Below the pieces are notes generated by a model, which saw only the letters and a program-made list of their open reading frames with translations, had not been told where the DNA came from and searched no databases. A DNA stretch of 38,737 bases from Gammaproteobacteria bacterium (GTDB lineage Bacteria > Pseudomonadota > Gammaproteobacteria > Steroidobacterales > Woeseiaceae), in contig JAOUHU010000027.1 of assembly GCA_029884455.1 (NCBI GenBank), positions 1 to 38,737 on the forward strand, read 5' to 3'. Position numbers and translations under genes: made by a program. The first letter of the stretch is position 1; each line of letters begins with the position of its first letter. Below are positions 7,321-17,763 of this stretch, piece after piece.

Positions 7321-9243
7321 GTGAAAAAACCATCAGCCAGGATTTCCACACTTGTCGCCATGAGTGGCGGACTCGCCACGCTGCCTGCCGCTGCGCTGGA
7401 ACTCGGCGAGGCCCAGGTCAATTCAGCACTCGGCCAGCCCTTGCGTGCCAGCATCGCCTATGCGCTGGCACCAAATGAACAGCTGTTCGGCAGCTGTGTC
7501 TCTTTGCAGGGTAGCCGGCCACAGAGCGATATACCGATCGTCAGCGCGGCGAAAATTACGGTCGCCGAGGGTGTAATTTCAATTGCCGGCAGCAACGTAA
7601 TTCGCGACCCGCTGGTCTCGATGCGCATTAATGTGCGTTGCCCGTACACGGCGAATCTGAGCCGCGAATACATGCTTTTCATTGACCCGGCCGATCTGCC
7701 GAGCCAGCTAACGCCTGCTGCCGAACTGGCCACGACACCTGCAGCAGCCAACGCGTTGCCGGCCTCCACCGCAACCGTCGCGGGGCCCTCCGCGACGGCG
7801 CCGCGGCGGCCGAGCGCCAGTATTCAGCCGATTACCGGCGGAACGCGGCATCGCGTACAACCCGGCGAATCCCTTTCCGAAATAGCACAGGCGATCGTAA
7901 ATCGACCGGTGGGTCTGTGGGCCGCCGTTGGCGCAATTTTCGACGCCAACCCGGACGCTTTTGTCGACCATGATCCGAACAAGCTCAAGGCGGGCAGCTG
8001 GCTGCTGATTCCTGACTTCGGTCCGGCGACACAGCTTGCGGACAACGACGCAGAAATTTTTTCCGCCGAGCCTCTTGCCAGTGTGCCGGCTGGTGAATCG
8101 ACAGCCTACGAGGCCGCCACGCAGGACCCGGCTTTGCGGGAACCCGTAGTCGCTGCGTCGATCGTGCCCGATGCGGCGCCTGTGGATACAGCTACCGTTC
8201 CGGACAATCCGTACGCCGCAGCCGGCGAATTCGCCGATGCCTTCGTGGTCGGCATTCCGGATACAGAACTGGCAAGCCCGCGCTCGGCTTCAAGCTCACC
8301 CAATGTTGCAACGGCGAGCGTCAAGCCTGTCGAAACCGCCGAGAACTCCAGCGGCTGGCTGGCCTGGTTCGTGGGCGCCGGCCTGGCTGTAATCGCAGCC
8401 TTGCTGTTCTTCGGTCACCGCTTGCGCGAACGATTCGCATCTGCGCCGATCGGTGCCGCTGTGCTTCCGGAGCGACGCCGACCCGAGGCCGACACGCAAC
8501 GCATACAGGCCGTCAATGCGATCGAAGTCGAGTTCCAGGAACTCAGCGCCGCCCAGGAAAACGCGATACTCGATGCCGACCTGATAATTGGCACGGGCCT
8601 GAAGCATGGCAGAGACGTCGCCGTAGCCCAGGACTTTGGGTTTGCCGCAACCACTGCACTCGATCTGGAACTTCCTGAAGAGATGTCCAGCGGTGGCGAC
8701 TATGCATCGACCACCGACATCATTCCGCCGATCAACATCGACATGGATTCGATTCTCGAAAGTGAAGTGCTGCCGGAAACTAATGCCTTCGATGACGACT
8801 ATGACATGTCGGTTATCATCGACGCCACCAAGATGCCAATGCCTGAGGACGTCACACACAAAGATCTTGCGGCCGTGCCGCTGGACACCAGTGACGAAAC
8901 GCTGATTACTGACGACTATACGGTCAGTCACGAGGTCGACTACAAGGTGCTCGAGCAGGATTACGAAGACGAGTTTACAGCGACCCAGGCCTTGAACAAC
9001 GAAATCGCGCGGGCTGCGGCTGAGCTTGCCGCGCACATGGACCAATTCGACGATGAGGACAACACTGCGGAAATGTCGATGGCATCCGTAGCGGCGCTCG
9101 ATGTTACCGCACAATTGCCCGCCAATGACGACAGTAGTATCAGCGACCTTGATGACACCGGCATCAATGAAGCCGTCACCGTGGACATGCGAATTGACGA
9201 TGTCACGGTCGAAATGCCCACCAAAAAAGGCAAGTCGGCCTGA
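7321..9243 (+). CDS. fimV: FimV/HubP-like polar landmark protein, short form
   Basis: A 640-aa inner-membrane protein. Seen: a GTG start with GGAG seven bases upstream; a signal peptide ending near LPAAA; the FimV N-terminal periplasmic domain beginning LELGEAQVNSALGQPL; a LysM domain at about 177-233 for peptidoglycan binding; one transmembrane helix at about 345-368 followed by basic residues; and then a very acidic cytoplasmic tail rich in Asp and Glu. FimV/HubP proteins organise the cell pole, supporting type IV pili, flagella and cAMP signalling. Unlike typical FimV (over 900 aa), the conserved C-terminal TPR/FimV domain is not recognisable; the protein ends in a lysine-containing tail MPTKKGKSA. 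The TGA stop abuts a palindromic element. Family confident; function inferred. Confidence 0.85.
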   Translation: MKKPSARISTLVAMSGGLATLPAAALELGEAQVNSALGQPLRASIAYALAPNEQLFGSCVSLQGSRPQSDIPIVSAAKITVAEGVISIAGSNVIRDPLVSMRINVRCPYTANLSREYMLFIDPADLPSQLTPAAELATTPAAANALPASTATVAGPSATAPRRPSASIQPITGGTRHRVQPGESLSEIAQAIVNRPVGLWAAVGAIFDANPDAFVDHDPNKLKAGSWLLIPDFGPATQLADNDAEIFSAEPLASVPAGESTAYEAATQDPALREPVVAASIVPDAAPVDTATVPDNPYAAAGEFADAFVVGIPDTELASPRSASSSPNVATASVKPVETAENSSGWLAWFVGAGLAVIAALLFFGHRLRERFASAPIGAAVLPERRRPEADTQRIQAVNAIEVEFQELSAAQENAILDADLIIGTGLKHGRDVAVAQDFGFAATTALDLELPEEMSSGGDYASTTDIIPPINIDMDSILESEVLPETNAFDDDYDMSVIIDATKMPMPEDVTHKDLAAVPLDTSDETLITDDYTVSHEVDYKVLEQDYEDEFTATQALNNEIARAAAELAAHMDQFDDEDNTAEMSMASVAALDVTAQLPANDDSSISDLDDTGINEAVTVDMRIDDVTVEMPTKKGKSA

Positions 9244-9245
9244 CC

Positions 9246-9317
9246 AAAGGGGTCAGAGCCCTTTTTTTCCCATATAGGTCTCACGCTATATTTGGGGAAA
9301 AAAGGGCTCTGACCCCT
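9246..9317. repeat. Palindromic intergenic element, copy 1
   Basis: The arm AGGGGTCAGAGCCC plus six T (9248-9267) pairs perfectly over 20 bp with its complement at 9298-9317. The middle (9271-9297) reads CATATAGGTC, seven bases, then ATATTTGGGG, and can extend the stem. Copy 2 at 30321-30392 shares the arms and the middle, so this is a dispersed repeat rather than a lone terminator. It fills the 77-bp space between the convergent stops of fimV and parC. The T- and A-runs at the inner ends of the arms may not place a U-tract after the full hairpin. Termination in both directions is plausible but not certain. Confidence 0.85.
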
Positions 9318-9320
9318 GTG

Positions 9321-11573
9321 CTATTCGGGGGCGATAGCGACCAGCCGATCCACGTTTCGCCAGCCGCGTGGCAGCATGCTGCCACGCAAGGCCCGCTCAC
9401 CGTAGTAAGGGTCAATATCGTTCCACTTGATCGTCATAATGCGTTCGCCGCAATGCACCTGCAAATTGCCATTTTCCGCAATGACCGCGGCGGCAATGAG
9501 TCGCTCCTCGCCACTGGCGTATTTCTTGCCGGGAATATTCATTAGTTTGTTGCCCTTGCCTTTCGCCAGTTCAGGCAACTCATCCATTTCAAACAGCAGC
9601 AAGCGACCGATCGAGCTGACCGCGGCAATCAGGCACTCAACGCCAGCCGGTACTGGCGCCGGAACCACAGCGCGGCCGCCCTGCGGAATACGCAGCACCG
9701 CTTTGCCCGCCTTGTTGCGCGTCACCAACTCGCCGAGGGTAGCGACGAAGCCGTAACCGGCATCGCTCGCCAGCACATACTTCTGATCATTGTCGCCGAT
9801 CATGGTGCCGCAGAATTCGGCGCCATCCGGCGACTTGAAATGGCTCGACAACGGTTCGCCCTGCCCCCTGGCCGACGCCAGAGCGCCGGCCAGCACGCTG
9901 TAAACACGACCAGCGCTGTCAATAAACATTGCCAACTGGTTGCTGCGTCCGCGCGCGGCCGCCAGAAAGCCGTCTCCGGCCTTGTAACTCAGCGCCAGCA
10001 CGTCGACCTCGTGCCCTTTCGCCGCACGCACAAAACCGCGTTGCGACAGGATGACCGTAACCGCCTCGCTCGCAACCAGTTGCGTCTCGTCCAGCGCCTG
10101 CGCGGCCTCGCGCTCGACGATGATTGTGCGACGATCGTCACCATACGCTTCCGCATCTTCAAGAATTTCGTCCTTGATCAGGGTCATAAGCCGCGCTGAA
10201 CTTTTCAGAATTCGGTTGATGCTGTCGCGTTCCGCGCCGAGCTCATTCTGCTCACCTCGAATCTTGATCTCCTCAAGCTTGGCCAGGTTGCGCAGGCGCA
10301 GATTAAGAATGGCCTCAGCCTGCAGATCGCTGAGTTTGAAGCGCCGCATCAGTACCGGCTTCGGATCGTCTTCAGTGCGAATTATCCGGATCACCTCATC
10401 GATGCTCAGGTACGCGATCAGCAAACCGTCAAGAATGTGCAGCCGATCGCTGACAATCTGCAGGCGATGCTTGAGTCGACGTTTTACGGTATCCGTGCGA
10501 AACCTGAGCCATTCGCTGAGCAGTCCGATCAGGTTGAATGCCTGTGGCCGGCCGTCAAGGCCGATGACGTTCATATTGACGCGCACGGTACGTTCCAGCG
10601 AGGTCGTGGAAAACAGGTGCGACATGAGTTCGTCTTTGTCGACCCGGTTTGATTTCGGGCTGATGACCAGTCGAGTCAGGTCTTCATGATCGGACTCGTC
10701 GCGAAGATCCTCAACCTGCGGCAGCTTTTTGTTACGCATCTGCGCCGCGATCTGCTCAAGCACCTTGCCGCCCGAGGTCTGGTACGGCAATGCCGTAATA
10801 ACGATGTCACCGTCTTCGATTTTGTAAGCCGCTCGCAGTCGCAGCGTGCCACTGCCAGTAGCATAAATTTGCTTAATGTCCTCACGCGGCGACACGAGTT
10901 CGCCACCAGTCGGGTAATCCGGGCCCTTGATGTGCTTCATCAGTGCCGCAACCGTTGCCGACGGGTTGTCGATCAGGTGCACCAATGCACTGGCGACCTC
11001 GCGGAGATTATGCGGCGGCACATCGGTCGACAGACCCACCGCGATACCGGTGGTACCGTTAAGCAGCAGATTCGGCAGGCGTGCCGGCAACACCACCGGC
11101 TCATTCATCGTACCGTCAAAATTCGGCACCCATTCGACCGTGCCCTGCGCCAGCTCCTGCAGCAGGCTTTTCGCATATGGCTTGAGCCGCGATTCGGTAT
11201 AGCGCATCGCGGCAAACGATTTCGGGTCGTCGGTCGATCCCCAGTTGCCCTGCCCATCGATAATCGGGTAACGGTAGGAAAAATCCTGCGCCATCAGCAC
11301 CATCGCCTCGTAACAGGCGGAATCGCCGTGCGGATGAAACTTGCCGATAACGTCACCGACGGTGCGTGCGGACTTCTTCGGTTTCTGACCTGCCGACAGG
11401 CCAAGCTCACTCATTGCGTACACGATACGGCGTTGCACGGGTTTCAGGCCATCGCCGATTTGCGGCAACGCGCGATCGAGAATGACGTACATCGAGTAAT
11501 CCAGGTACGCCTTCTCGGTATAGTCGCGGAGCGACCGTTGCTCCACACCCTCGAGGTTCAGACTGTTCTGCAT
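9321..11573 (-). CDS. parC: DNA topoisomerase IV subunit A
   Basis: 750 aa. The breakage-reunion subunit that decatenates daughter chromosomes with ParE. Seen: catalytic Tyr125 in [10 protein letters not shown] and the quinolone-determining segment [12 protein letters not shown] with Asp84, Ser85 and Glu89, the wild-type residues at the usual resistance positions. The C-terminal half carries the beta-pinwheel repeats. It lies three bases after parE, and its ribosome-binding site (GAGGTG) lies in the last codons of parE, so the two are translationally linked. Length distinguishes ParC from the longer GyrA. Confidence 0.96.
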   Translation of the reverse strand: MQNSLNLEGVEQRSLRDYTEKAYLDYSMYVILDRALPQIGDGLKPVQRRIVYAMSELGLSAGQKPKKSARTVGDVIGKFHPHGDSACYEAMVLMAQDFSYRYPIIDGQGNWGSTDDPKSFAAMRYTESRLKPYAKSLLQELAQGTVEWVPNFDGTMNEPVVLPARLPNLLLNGTTGIAVGLSTDVPPHNLREVASALVHLIDNPSATVAALMKHIKGPDYPTGGELVSPREDIKQIYATGSGTLRLRAAYKIEDGDIVITALPYQTSGGKVLEQIAAQMRNKKLPQVEDLRDESDHEDLTRLVISPKSNRVDKDELMSHLFSTTSLERTVRVNMNVIGLDGRPQAFNLIGLLSEWLRFRTDTVKRRLKHRLQIVSDRLHILDGLLIAYLSIDEVIRIIRTEDDPKPVLMRRFKLSDLQAEAILNLRLRNLAKLEEIKIRGEQNELGAERDSINRILKSSARLMTLIKDEILEDAEAYGDDRRTIIVEREAAQALDETQLVASEAVTVILSQRGFVRAAKGHEVDVLALSYKAGDGFLAAARGRSNQLAMFIDSAGRVYSVLAGALASARGQGEPLSSHFKSPDGAEFCGTMIGDNDQKYVLASDAGYGFVATLGELVTRNKAGKAVLRIPQGGRAVVPAPVPAGVECLIAAVSSIGRLLLFEMDELPELAKGKGNKLMNIPGKKYASGEERLIAAAVIAENGNLQVHCGERIMTIKWNDIDPYYGERALRGSMLPRGWRNVDRLVAIAPE

Positions 11574-11576
11574 GCT

Positions 11577-13466
<1,890 letters not shown>

Positions 13467-13491
13467 TCAGGTTTTCAGAGGTAGCCCAGAA

Positions 13492-13528
13492 GCACGGCCG
13501 GATTCTAGCTCGAATGCACTAGCCGTGC
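13492..13528. other. Hairpin between the DUF3501 gene and parE
   Basis: GCACGGC (13492-13498) pairs with GCCGTGC (13522-13528) around a 23-base loop. In the leftward direction it comes just after the DUF3501 stop and before parE. No T-run follows, so it is at best a weak transcript-end or stability hairpin. Confidence 0.3.
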
Positions 13529-13533
13529 ACTGC

Positions 13534-14118
13534 CTAGTCAAGGTCGGCGAGCAGCGATGCGCGAATGTTCGCGCTCACCGGGTTGATTTCTACCTTGTAG
13601 TTCGGGTGATCGATTCCGGCCACGAGTGCCGCGCCACCTTGCAGCGCGGCGACGTGCGCGGGACTCAGTTCGAAGCGCAGGAAGTGGACAGCTGACGTTT
13701 TTGTCGCATCGGATCGCTCCATATCCTCATCGGCGATCGCCATGCATCGCGGCAGCTCACCGACCTGCATGTAGACGCAATCTTCGATACCAACGAGATG
13801 CGCGAGCATCGCGCGGCGCTCGTCGGCATCCGGAAACTCGACCATAAAGGTCGCCTTCCAGTTGCTGCCGTCGGGTATCAGCGGGTTATAGGCATTGAGC
13901 TCCTCGTTTATGCCCGCCGCCTCGAAAATACGCTCGATACGCAGCATTTCCTGGACCTGGTATTGCATCGTCAGCCGGTCTTCAAAATACAGCGCTGCGT
14001 TGCTGCCAAGCTCCAGCCGGCGATTCTGCTTGTGTCGCAACACGGCTTCGCGAAATGCGGCGCGTTTTTCGGCATACTGCTCGAGACTGAACAGGTCTTT
14101 GCGGGTCAGCTTCCGCAT
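13534..14118 (-). CDS. DUF3501 family protein
   Basis: A 194-aa soluble protein that I recognise as DUF3501, a family without an established biochemical role. Seen: a basic, helical N-terminus (MRKLTRKDLFSLEQYAEKR), then a mixed alpha/beta body with a conserved MVEFPDADERRAMLAHLVGIEDCVYM region. No transmembrane segment, signal peptide or metal-binding cysteine cluster is evident. The frame is open to 14220, but the ATG at 14116-14118 gives a clean start four bases after the Fe-S gene. The family commonly occurs beside rubrerythrin and an HdrB-like Fe-S protein, as here, so a role in the same redox or peroxide response is inferred. Confidence 0.8.
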   Translation of the reverse strand: MRKLTRKDLFSLEQYAEKRAAFREAVLRHKQNRRLELGSNAALYFEDRLTMQYQVQEMLRIERIFEAAGINEELNAYNPLIPDGSNWKATFMVEFPDADERRAMLAHLVGIEDCVYMQVGELPRCMAIADEDMERSDATKTSAVHFLRFELSPAHVAALQGGAALVAGIDHPNYKVEINPVSANIRASLLADLD

Positions 14119-14122
14119 GGGC

Positions 14123-15457
14123 CTAGATGCCATACGCCTGCCGCAGCAGGCCCATCGGGTGTTCGCCGGCCTGCGCGTCGAGTCCCGCTGCGATATGTGC
14201 CGCGGCCATCGGGCAGTCACTGATGAAATGATCGGCCTTACTCTGTTCGACCTTGTTGACCACCGGGCGCGCTATTTTTCTCGCGATCGCATGAAATTCC
14301 TTTTTGACCGCATAAGTGCCGTCATGCCCTGAGCATCGCTCGATGACGTCCACGCTGGTACCTGGCACCAGCTGCAAGGCGTCGCGCGTTTTCAGGCCGA
14401 TATTCTGCACCCGCAGATGGCAAGGCACCTGGTACGAAACCTTGCCCAGTGAACGAGCGAAATCGGTTCGCAACTGCCCATCCTTGTGGCGCAGCATCAG
14501 GTACTCGAACGGGTCATACATGGCATCACGGACCTTGAGAACCGCGGCGTCATGCGGAAACATCAGCGGCAACTCCTGCTTGAACATCAGGGTACAAGAC
14601 GGAATCGGCGTGACGATGTCCCAGCCACGCTCCACCCAGTCGGCAAGCACAGGAATATTAATTTCCTTCGCTTTCGCGACAGCCTCAAGGTCACCCAACT
14701 CGAGCTTCGGCATGCCACAGCAAACCTCTTTTTCGGCCACTGCGACCGGCACGCCGTTGTGCTCGAAAACCGCCACGAGGTCTTCGTTCATTGACGGCAG
14801 GTTGCGATTGCCATAGCAGGTGACGTACAGCAATACCTTGCCACGCGTATAGGCCGTCGGGGTCGCCGTCGCGCCAGCCGCATTGCGGCGCGACCGCAGG
14901 CGCTTGCGCGCGGTGTTCGCATGATATTCAGGAATTACTGCATCGCGGTGCACGCCGAGCGTGCTCTCGAGTAGCGCCCGGCCTGCTGCGCTCCGGTTAC
15001 TCGCGTTGACCGCCTGCACAACTACCGGTATGCCGGCCAGCCTGCCGACCGTATCCGTTGCGCTCAGGACACGGTCACGCAGCGGCGCACCCTGTTTCCT
15101 AAAGCGTGCCGCCTTGGCCCGCAACATCAGGTGCGGAAAGTCGACGTTCCATTCGTGCGGCGGCACGTAGGGGCATTTCGACATGTAACACATGTCGCAG
15201 AGGTAACAGTTATCAACGACATCCCAGTAAACCGGCTTCGGTACGGTGTCGACCTCCATGCTGTCCGATGCGTCGACCGCATCGAACAGTGTCGGAAACG
15301 AATTACAGAGATTGAAGCAACGGCGGCAGCCGTGGCAGATATCGAAGACGCGTTCGAGTTCCTCGAACAATTGAGGCTCGTCATAAAATGCGTCGTTTTG
15401 CCAGTCGAGGGCATGGCGAGTGGGAGCCTCAAGGCTCCCCTCGCGATTGTCGGACAT
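14123..15457 (-). CDS. Fe-S oxidoreductase with two 4Fe-4S and CCG domains
   Basis: A 444-aa protein resembling GlpC and HdrD. Seen: two ferredoxin-type 4Fe-4S motifs, Cys41-44-47-51 (CHGCRRCFNLC) and Cys84-87-90-95 (CYLCDMCYMSKC), then two cysteine-rich HdrB-like CCG domains (VCCGMPKLE and PCHL with ERCSGHDG). CCG domains hold unusual Fe-S clusters or pass electrons to disulfides. No transmembrane anchor is seen, and no flavin subunit lies next to it. It starts one base after the rubrerythrin stop and is followed four bases later by the DUF3501 gene. It is probably the electron donor or partner for rubrerythrin; that link is an inference from operon order. Confidence 0.85.
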   Translation of the reverse strand: MSDNREGSLEAPTRHALDWQNDAFYDEPQLFEELERVFDICHGCRRCFNLCNSFPTLFDAVDASDSMEVDTVPKPVYWDVVDNCYLCDMCYMSKCPYVPPHEWNVDFPHLMLRAKAARFRKQGAPLRDRVLSATDTVGRLAGIPVVVQAVNASNRSAAGRALLESTLGVHRDAVIPEYHANTARKRLRSRRNAAGATATPTAYTRGKVLLYVTCYGNRNLPSMNEDLVAVFEHNGVPVAVAEKEVCCGMPKLELGDLEAVAKAKEINIPVLADWVERGWDIVTPIPSCTLMFKQELPLMFPHDAAVLKVRDAMYDPFEYLMLRHKDGQLRTDFARSLGKVSYQVPCHLRVQNIGLKTRDALQLVPGTSVDVIERCSGHDGTYAVKKEFHAIARKIARPVVNKVEQSKADHFISDCPMAAAHIAAGLDAQAGEHPMGLLRQAYGI

Positions 15458-15458
15458 G

Positions 15459-15878
15459 TTACTCGTCTAGGGCGTCGAGGGCTTTCTGAAAGCGATTGGC
15501 ATGCGAACGCTCGGCCTTGGCCAGGGTTTCAAACCAATCGGCAATTTCGTCAAATTTTTCGGTGCGCGCCGTCTTTGCCATGCCCGGGTACATATCAGTG
15601 TACTCATGCGTTTCGCCCGCGATCGCCGCCTTCAGATTGTTGGCGGTGGAGCCGATCGGTAGCCCGGTAGCCGGATCACCGGTCGCTTCGAGATATTCGA
15701 GGTGTCCGTGCGCATGTCCGGTCTCGCCTTCAGCGGTGGAACGAAACACCGCTGCCACATCGTTGTAACCTTCAACGTCGGCCTTCGCCGCAAAATACAG
15801 GTAACGGCGATTGGCCTGTGACTCGCCAGCAAATGCGTCCTTCAGATTTCCTTCTGTCTTGCTGCCTTTCAGTGCCAT
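15459..15878 (-). CDS. Rubrerythrin, short form without rubredoxin domain
   Basis: A 139-aa ferritin-like four-helix diiron protein. Seen ligands: Glu19 (AFAGES), Glu52 and nearby histidines (EGETGHAHGH), Glu89 and Glu92 (AGETHEY), and Glu123 with His126 (AERSHANRF). The family reduces hydrogen peroxide to water. The usual C-terminal rubredoxin domain with its four cysteines is missing, so electrons must come from another protein, perhaps the Fe-S protein encoded next. A strong ribosome-binding site, GGAGAGGA, lies six bases before the ATG. The upstream region holds a perfect palindrome and a Fur-like site. Confidence 0.92.
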   Translation of the reverse strand: MALKGSKTEGNLKDAFAGESQANRRYLYFAAKADVEGYNDVAAVFRSTAEGETGHAHGHLEYLEATGDPATGLPIGSTANNLKAAIAGETHEYTDMYPGMAKTARTEKFDEIADWFETLAKAERSHANRFQKALDALDE

Positions 15879-15893
15879 TTCCAGTCCTCTCCA

Positions 15894-15912
15894 TTGAGAA
15901 TCGTTATTAATT
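15894..15912 (-). promoter_or_regulatory. Fur-box-like site before rubrerythrin
   Basis: The plus-strand stretch TTGAGAATCGTTATTAATT resembles the Fur 19-mer, with about 12 matches by eye. It lies between the palindrome at 15911-15925 and the ribosome-binding site, where a repressor could block transcription. Similarity is partial, and AT-rich promoter DNA gives such matches by chance. Confidence 0.3.
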
Positions 15913-15925
15913 AGACCAAGTCTAA
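15911..15925 (-). promoter_or_regulatory. Perfect palindrome TTAGAC-N3-GTCTAA, candidate operator
   Basis: TTAGAC and GTCTAA are exact reverse complements around a three-base centre. On the minus strand the left half could itself be a -35 element (TTAGAC), followed 17 bases later by GATTCT as a weak -10. A bound protein would cover the promoter. The regulator is unknown; the 6-3-6 form is loosely like Irr or Rrf2-type sites. Confidence 0.5.
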
Positions 15926-16022
15926 GATGCCCGAAACTTTATCCGCTTGCACTATACAAGTCAATGCGGCCAGCATCCTGGTAGTTCCTGCGCGCGGGGA
16001 ATTGAGTACACTGTGCCGCGCG

Positions 16023-16262
16023 ATGAGTGCCAAAAAATCCCTCAATCTTGAAAAATCACTGGCCGACCTCGAATCCCTGGTCGGCGAACTCGAGTCTGGC
16101 GATCTGCCGCTGGAGAAGGCCATGCAGAAATTTGAGGACGGCATCAAGCTGACGCGCCAGTGTCAGGCGGCGCTCAGGGAGGCCGAGCAAAAGGTGTCGA
16201 TACTCACGCAGTCGGCCGGTGGTGAAGAAATACTCGAAAAGTTTGACCCGGAAGACGACTAA
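16023..16262 (+). CDS. xseB: Exodeoxyribonuclease VII small subunit
   Basis: A 79-aa helical protein matching XseB, the small subunit that assembles around XseA to degrade single-stranded DNA. Seen: the family core SLADLESLVGELESGDLPLEKAMQKFEDGIKL and a C-terminal EKVSIL segment. The frame is open to 15927, but ATG 16023 gives the normal length. No Shine-Dalgarno is visible. A -10-like TACACT at 16007-16012 would put the transcript start within a few bases of the ATG, so a leaderless message is possible. It stands alone; in many gammaproteobacteria it leads an ispA-dxs operon, which is not seen here. Confidence 0.9.
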   Translation: MSAKKSLNLEKSLADLESLVGELESGDLPLEKAMQKFEDGIKLTRQCQAALREAEQKVSILTQSAGGEEILEKFDPEDD

Positions 16263-16274
16263 CAATCGGTAGTC

Positions 16275-16375
16275 AGCGTCAGCAGTCCGGTAATTTTTCG
16301 CCGCAATGGCTCGCTGCGCTGCGCTTTATTTGCGGCGAAAAACAACCCTCCTGCTGACCTGCAGTCTCTGACGCT
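16275..16375. repeat. Nested inverted repeats between xseB and the M20 gene
   Basis: The inner arms TTTTTCGCCGCAA (16294-16306) and TTGCGGCGAAAAA (16330-16342) pair perfectly over 13 bp. Outside them GTCAGCAG (16278-16285) pairs with CTGCTGAC (16351-16358), and AGCGTCAG (16275-16282) with CTGACGCT (16368-16375). The loop holds GCTCGCTGCGCTGCGC. It occupies nearly the whole gap between two convergent genes and could end transcription from both sides. Its sequence is unrelated to the GGGGTCAGAGCCC elements. Confidence 0.7.
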
Positions 16376-16378
16376 TTA

Positions 16379-17695
16379 TCAGTCCCCCATCAGTTCGAGC
16401 AATGCCACCACTGTAGATTCGACGCCGAGCCGCACCGAAGGCTCGGGCTCGATTTTGAAAATCGGCGAGTGATGGCTTGCGATCGCCGGACCGCCGGCGC
16501 GAGCCGCCGCGATATCGGCAGCCGCTGTGCCGCCAATCGACCAGTAAATGGCGGACTTGGTCGGCGCCACCATGAAGCGTGAAAAATCCTCGCCAGCCAT
16601 GCCGGGGTCCGTCTTTGCCATGATCGCCTCGGCACCGAAAGCGTCGATCCAGGCTGCTCGTATGCGCTCACCGAGGCGCATGTCATTCACCACTGCCGGC
16701 GTCGCTTCGCTGGTAACAATTACCTCGGGCAGCTTGTCCTCCGGCAGTCCGGCCGCGCGGCCGATATTGACGGCGATGCGCTCGATGCCGGCGAGCAAAT
16801 ACTGACGTACTTCAGGATTCACATTGCGCACTGTGAGCTGCAGGTGCGCCTGGTCGGAAATAATGTTGTGCTTGGTACCGGCATGGAACGAACCCACCGT
16901 GACGACGGCAGGTTCACGCGGCGAAATTTCGCGCGACACCAGCGTCTGCAGCGCCAGCACGATTTGCGCAGCAACGACGATCGGGTCTTTGGTCGTATGT
17001 GGATAGGCGCCATGCCCACCGACACCGTGCACGATGATGTCAACCGAATCGACGCCGGCATAAGGTGCGCTGACGAGGTTGATCTTGCCGGCCTCTTTGT
17101 CGGCTTCAACATGAAACGCGAGCGCGTAGTCGGGCACACCAAAACGCTCCCAGATATTGTCCTCAAGCATCATCCGGGCACCCAGGCCACGTTCCTCGGC
17201 CGGCTGTACGACGAGCATCAAGGTACCGCGCCAGTCGTCTTTGCGCGAAACCATTTGCCGCGCCGTGCCGACCAGGCTTGTAATGTGCACATCATGCCCG
17301 CAGGCGTGCATCACGTAGACGGTGTCGCCGGTGATCGGGTCGGTTTGTTGCACCCGGGATGCGTTCGGCAGGCCGGATTTTTCCTCCACAGGCAAACCGT
17401 CCATGTCGGCGCGCATCATCACCAGCGGACCACTGCCATTCTCAAGTATGGCCACGACACCGGTACCACCGACACCTTCGGTCACAGCAAATCCGGCAGC
17501 ACGCAATTCATCCGCCATGCGCTTTGCGGTCGCATGCTCGAGCAGCGAGAGTTCCGGATTGCGGTGAAAATGATCCCAGAGCGCCGCCAGGTGACCGTCG
17601 TAGTCCTGCTTGACGCTGTCGGCAAGCTCATCGGCCGTCGACGCTGTGGAAATCACCAGGGAAGCGCTGATAAACGCAGCGAATAATCTGTGCAT
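16379..17695 (-). CDS. Exported M20 family metallo-amidohydrolase
   Basis: A 438-aa protein of the M20D amidohydrolase/carboxypeptidase family (hippurate hydrolase, IAA-amino-acid hydrolase and relatives). Seen: an N-terminal signal peptide (about residues 1-20, ending near STASTA); metal-site residues in HACGHDVH, PAEERG and HVEAD; a dimerisation domain starting near GVDSVDIIVHGVGGHGAYPH; and a late SHHSPIF histidine. It probably hydrolyses N-acyl amino acids or peptides in the periplasm. The substrate cannot be told from sequence. GAGGG precedes the ATG at 17693-17695. The 68-bp gap to the upstream kinase gene holds a GC-rich hairpin. Confidence 0.9.
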   Translation of the reverse strand: MHRLFAAFISASLVISTASTADELADSVKQDYDGHLAALWDHFHRNPELSLLEHATAKRMADELRAAGFAVTEGVGGTGVVAILENGSGPLVMMRADMDGLPVEEKSGLPNASRVQQTDPITGDTVYVMHACGHDVHITSLVGTARQMVSRKDDWRGTLMLVVQPAEERGLGARMMLEDNIWERFGVPDYALAFHVEADKEAGKINLVSAPYAGVDSVDIIVHGVGGHGAYPHTTKDPIVVAAQIVLALQTLVSREISPREPAVVTVGSFHAGTKHNIISDQAHLQLTVRNVNPEVRQYLLAGIERIAVNIGRAAGLPEDKLPEVIVTSEATPAVVNDMRLGERIRAAWIDAFGAEAIMAKTDPGMAGEDFSRFMVAPTKSAIYWSIGGTAAADIAAARAGGPAIASHHSPIFKIEPEPSVRLGVESTVVALLELMGD

Positions 17696-17735
17696 GGTGG
17701 CCCTCGGTTTGAAATCCGGGGCCTAGTGTATCTCA

Positions 17736-17751
17736 GGGCGGGTCGCCGCCC
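17736..17751. other. GC hairpin between the kinase and M20 genes
   Basis: GGGCGG and CCGCCC enclose a four-base loop (GTCG on the plus strand). In the leftward transcript it follows the kinase stop by 12 bases. No T-run follows, so it may stabilise the end of the long operon rather than terminate it. Confidence 0.4.
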
Positions 17752-17763
17752 ACCAGAAAGCGA

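Noticed and set aside
11300..11345. Quinolone-resistance mutation in ParC
   Set aside because: The segment reads [12 protein letters not shown] with the wild-type Asp, Ser and Glu.
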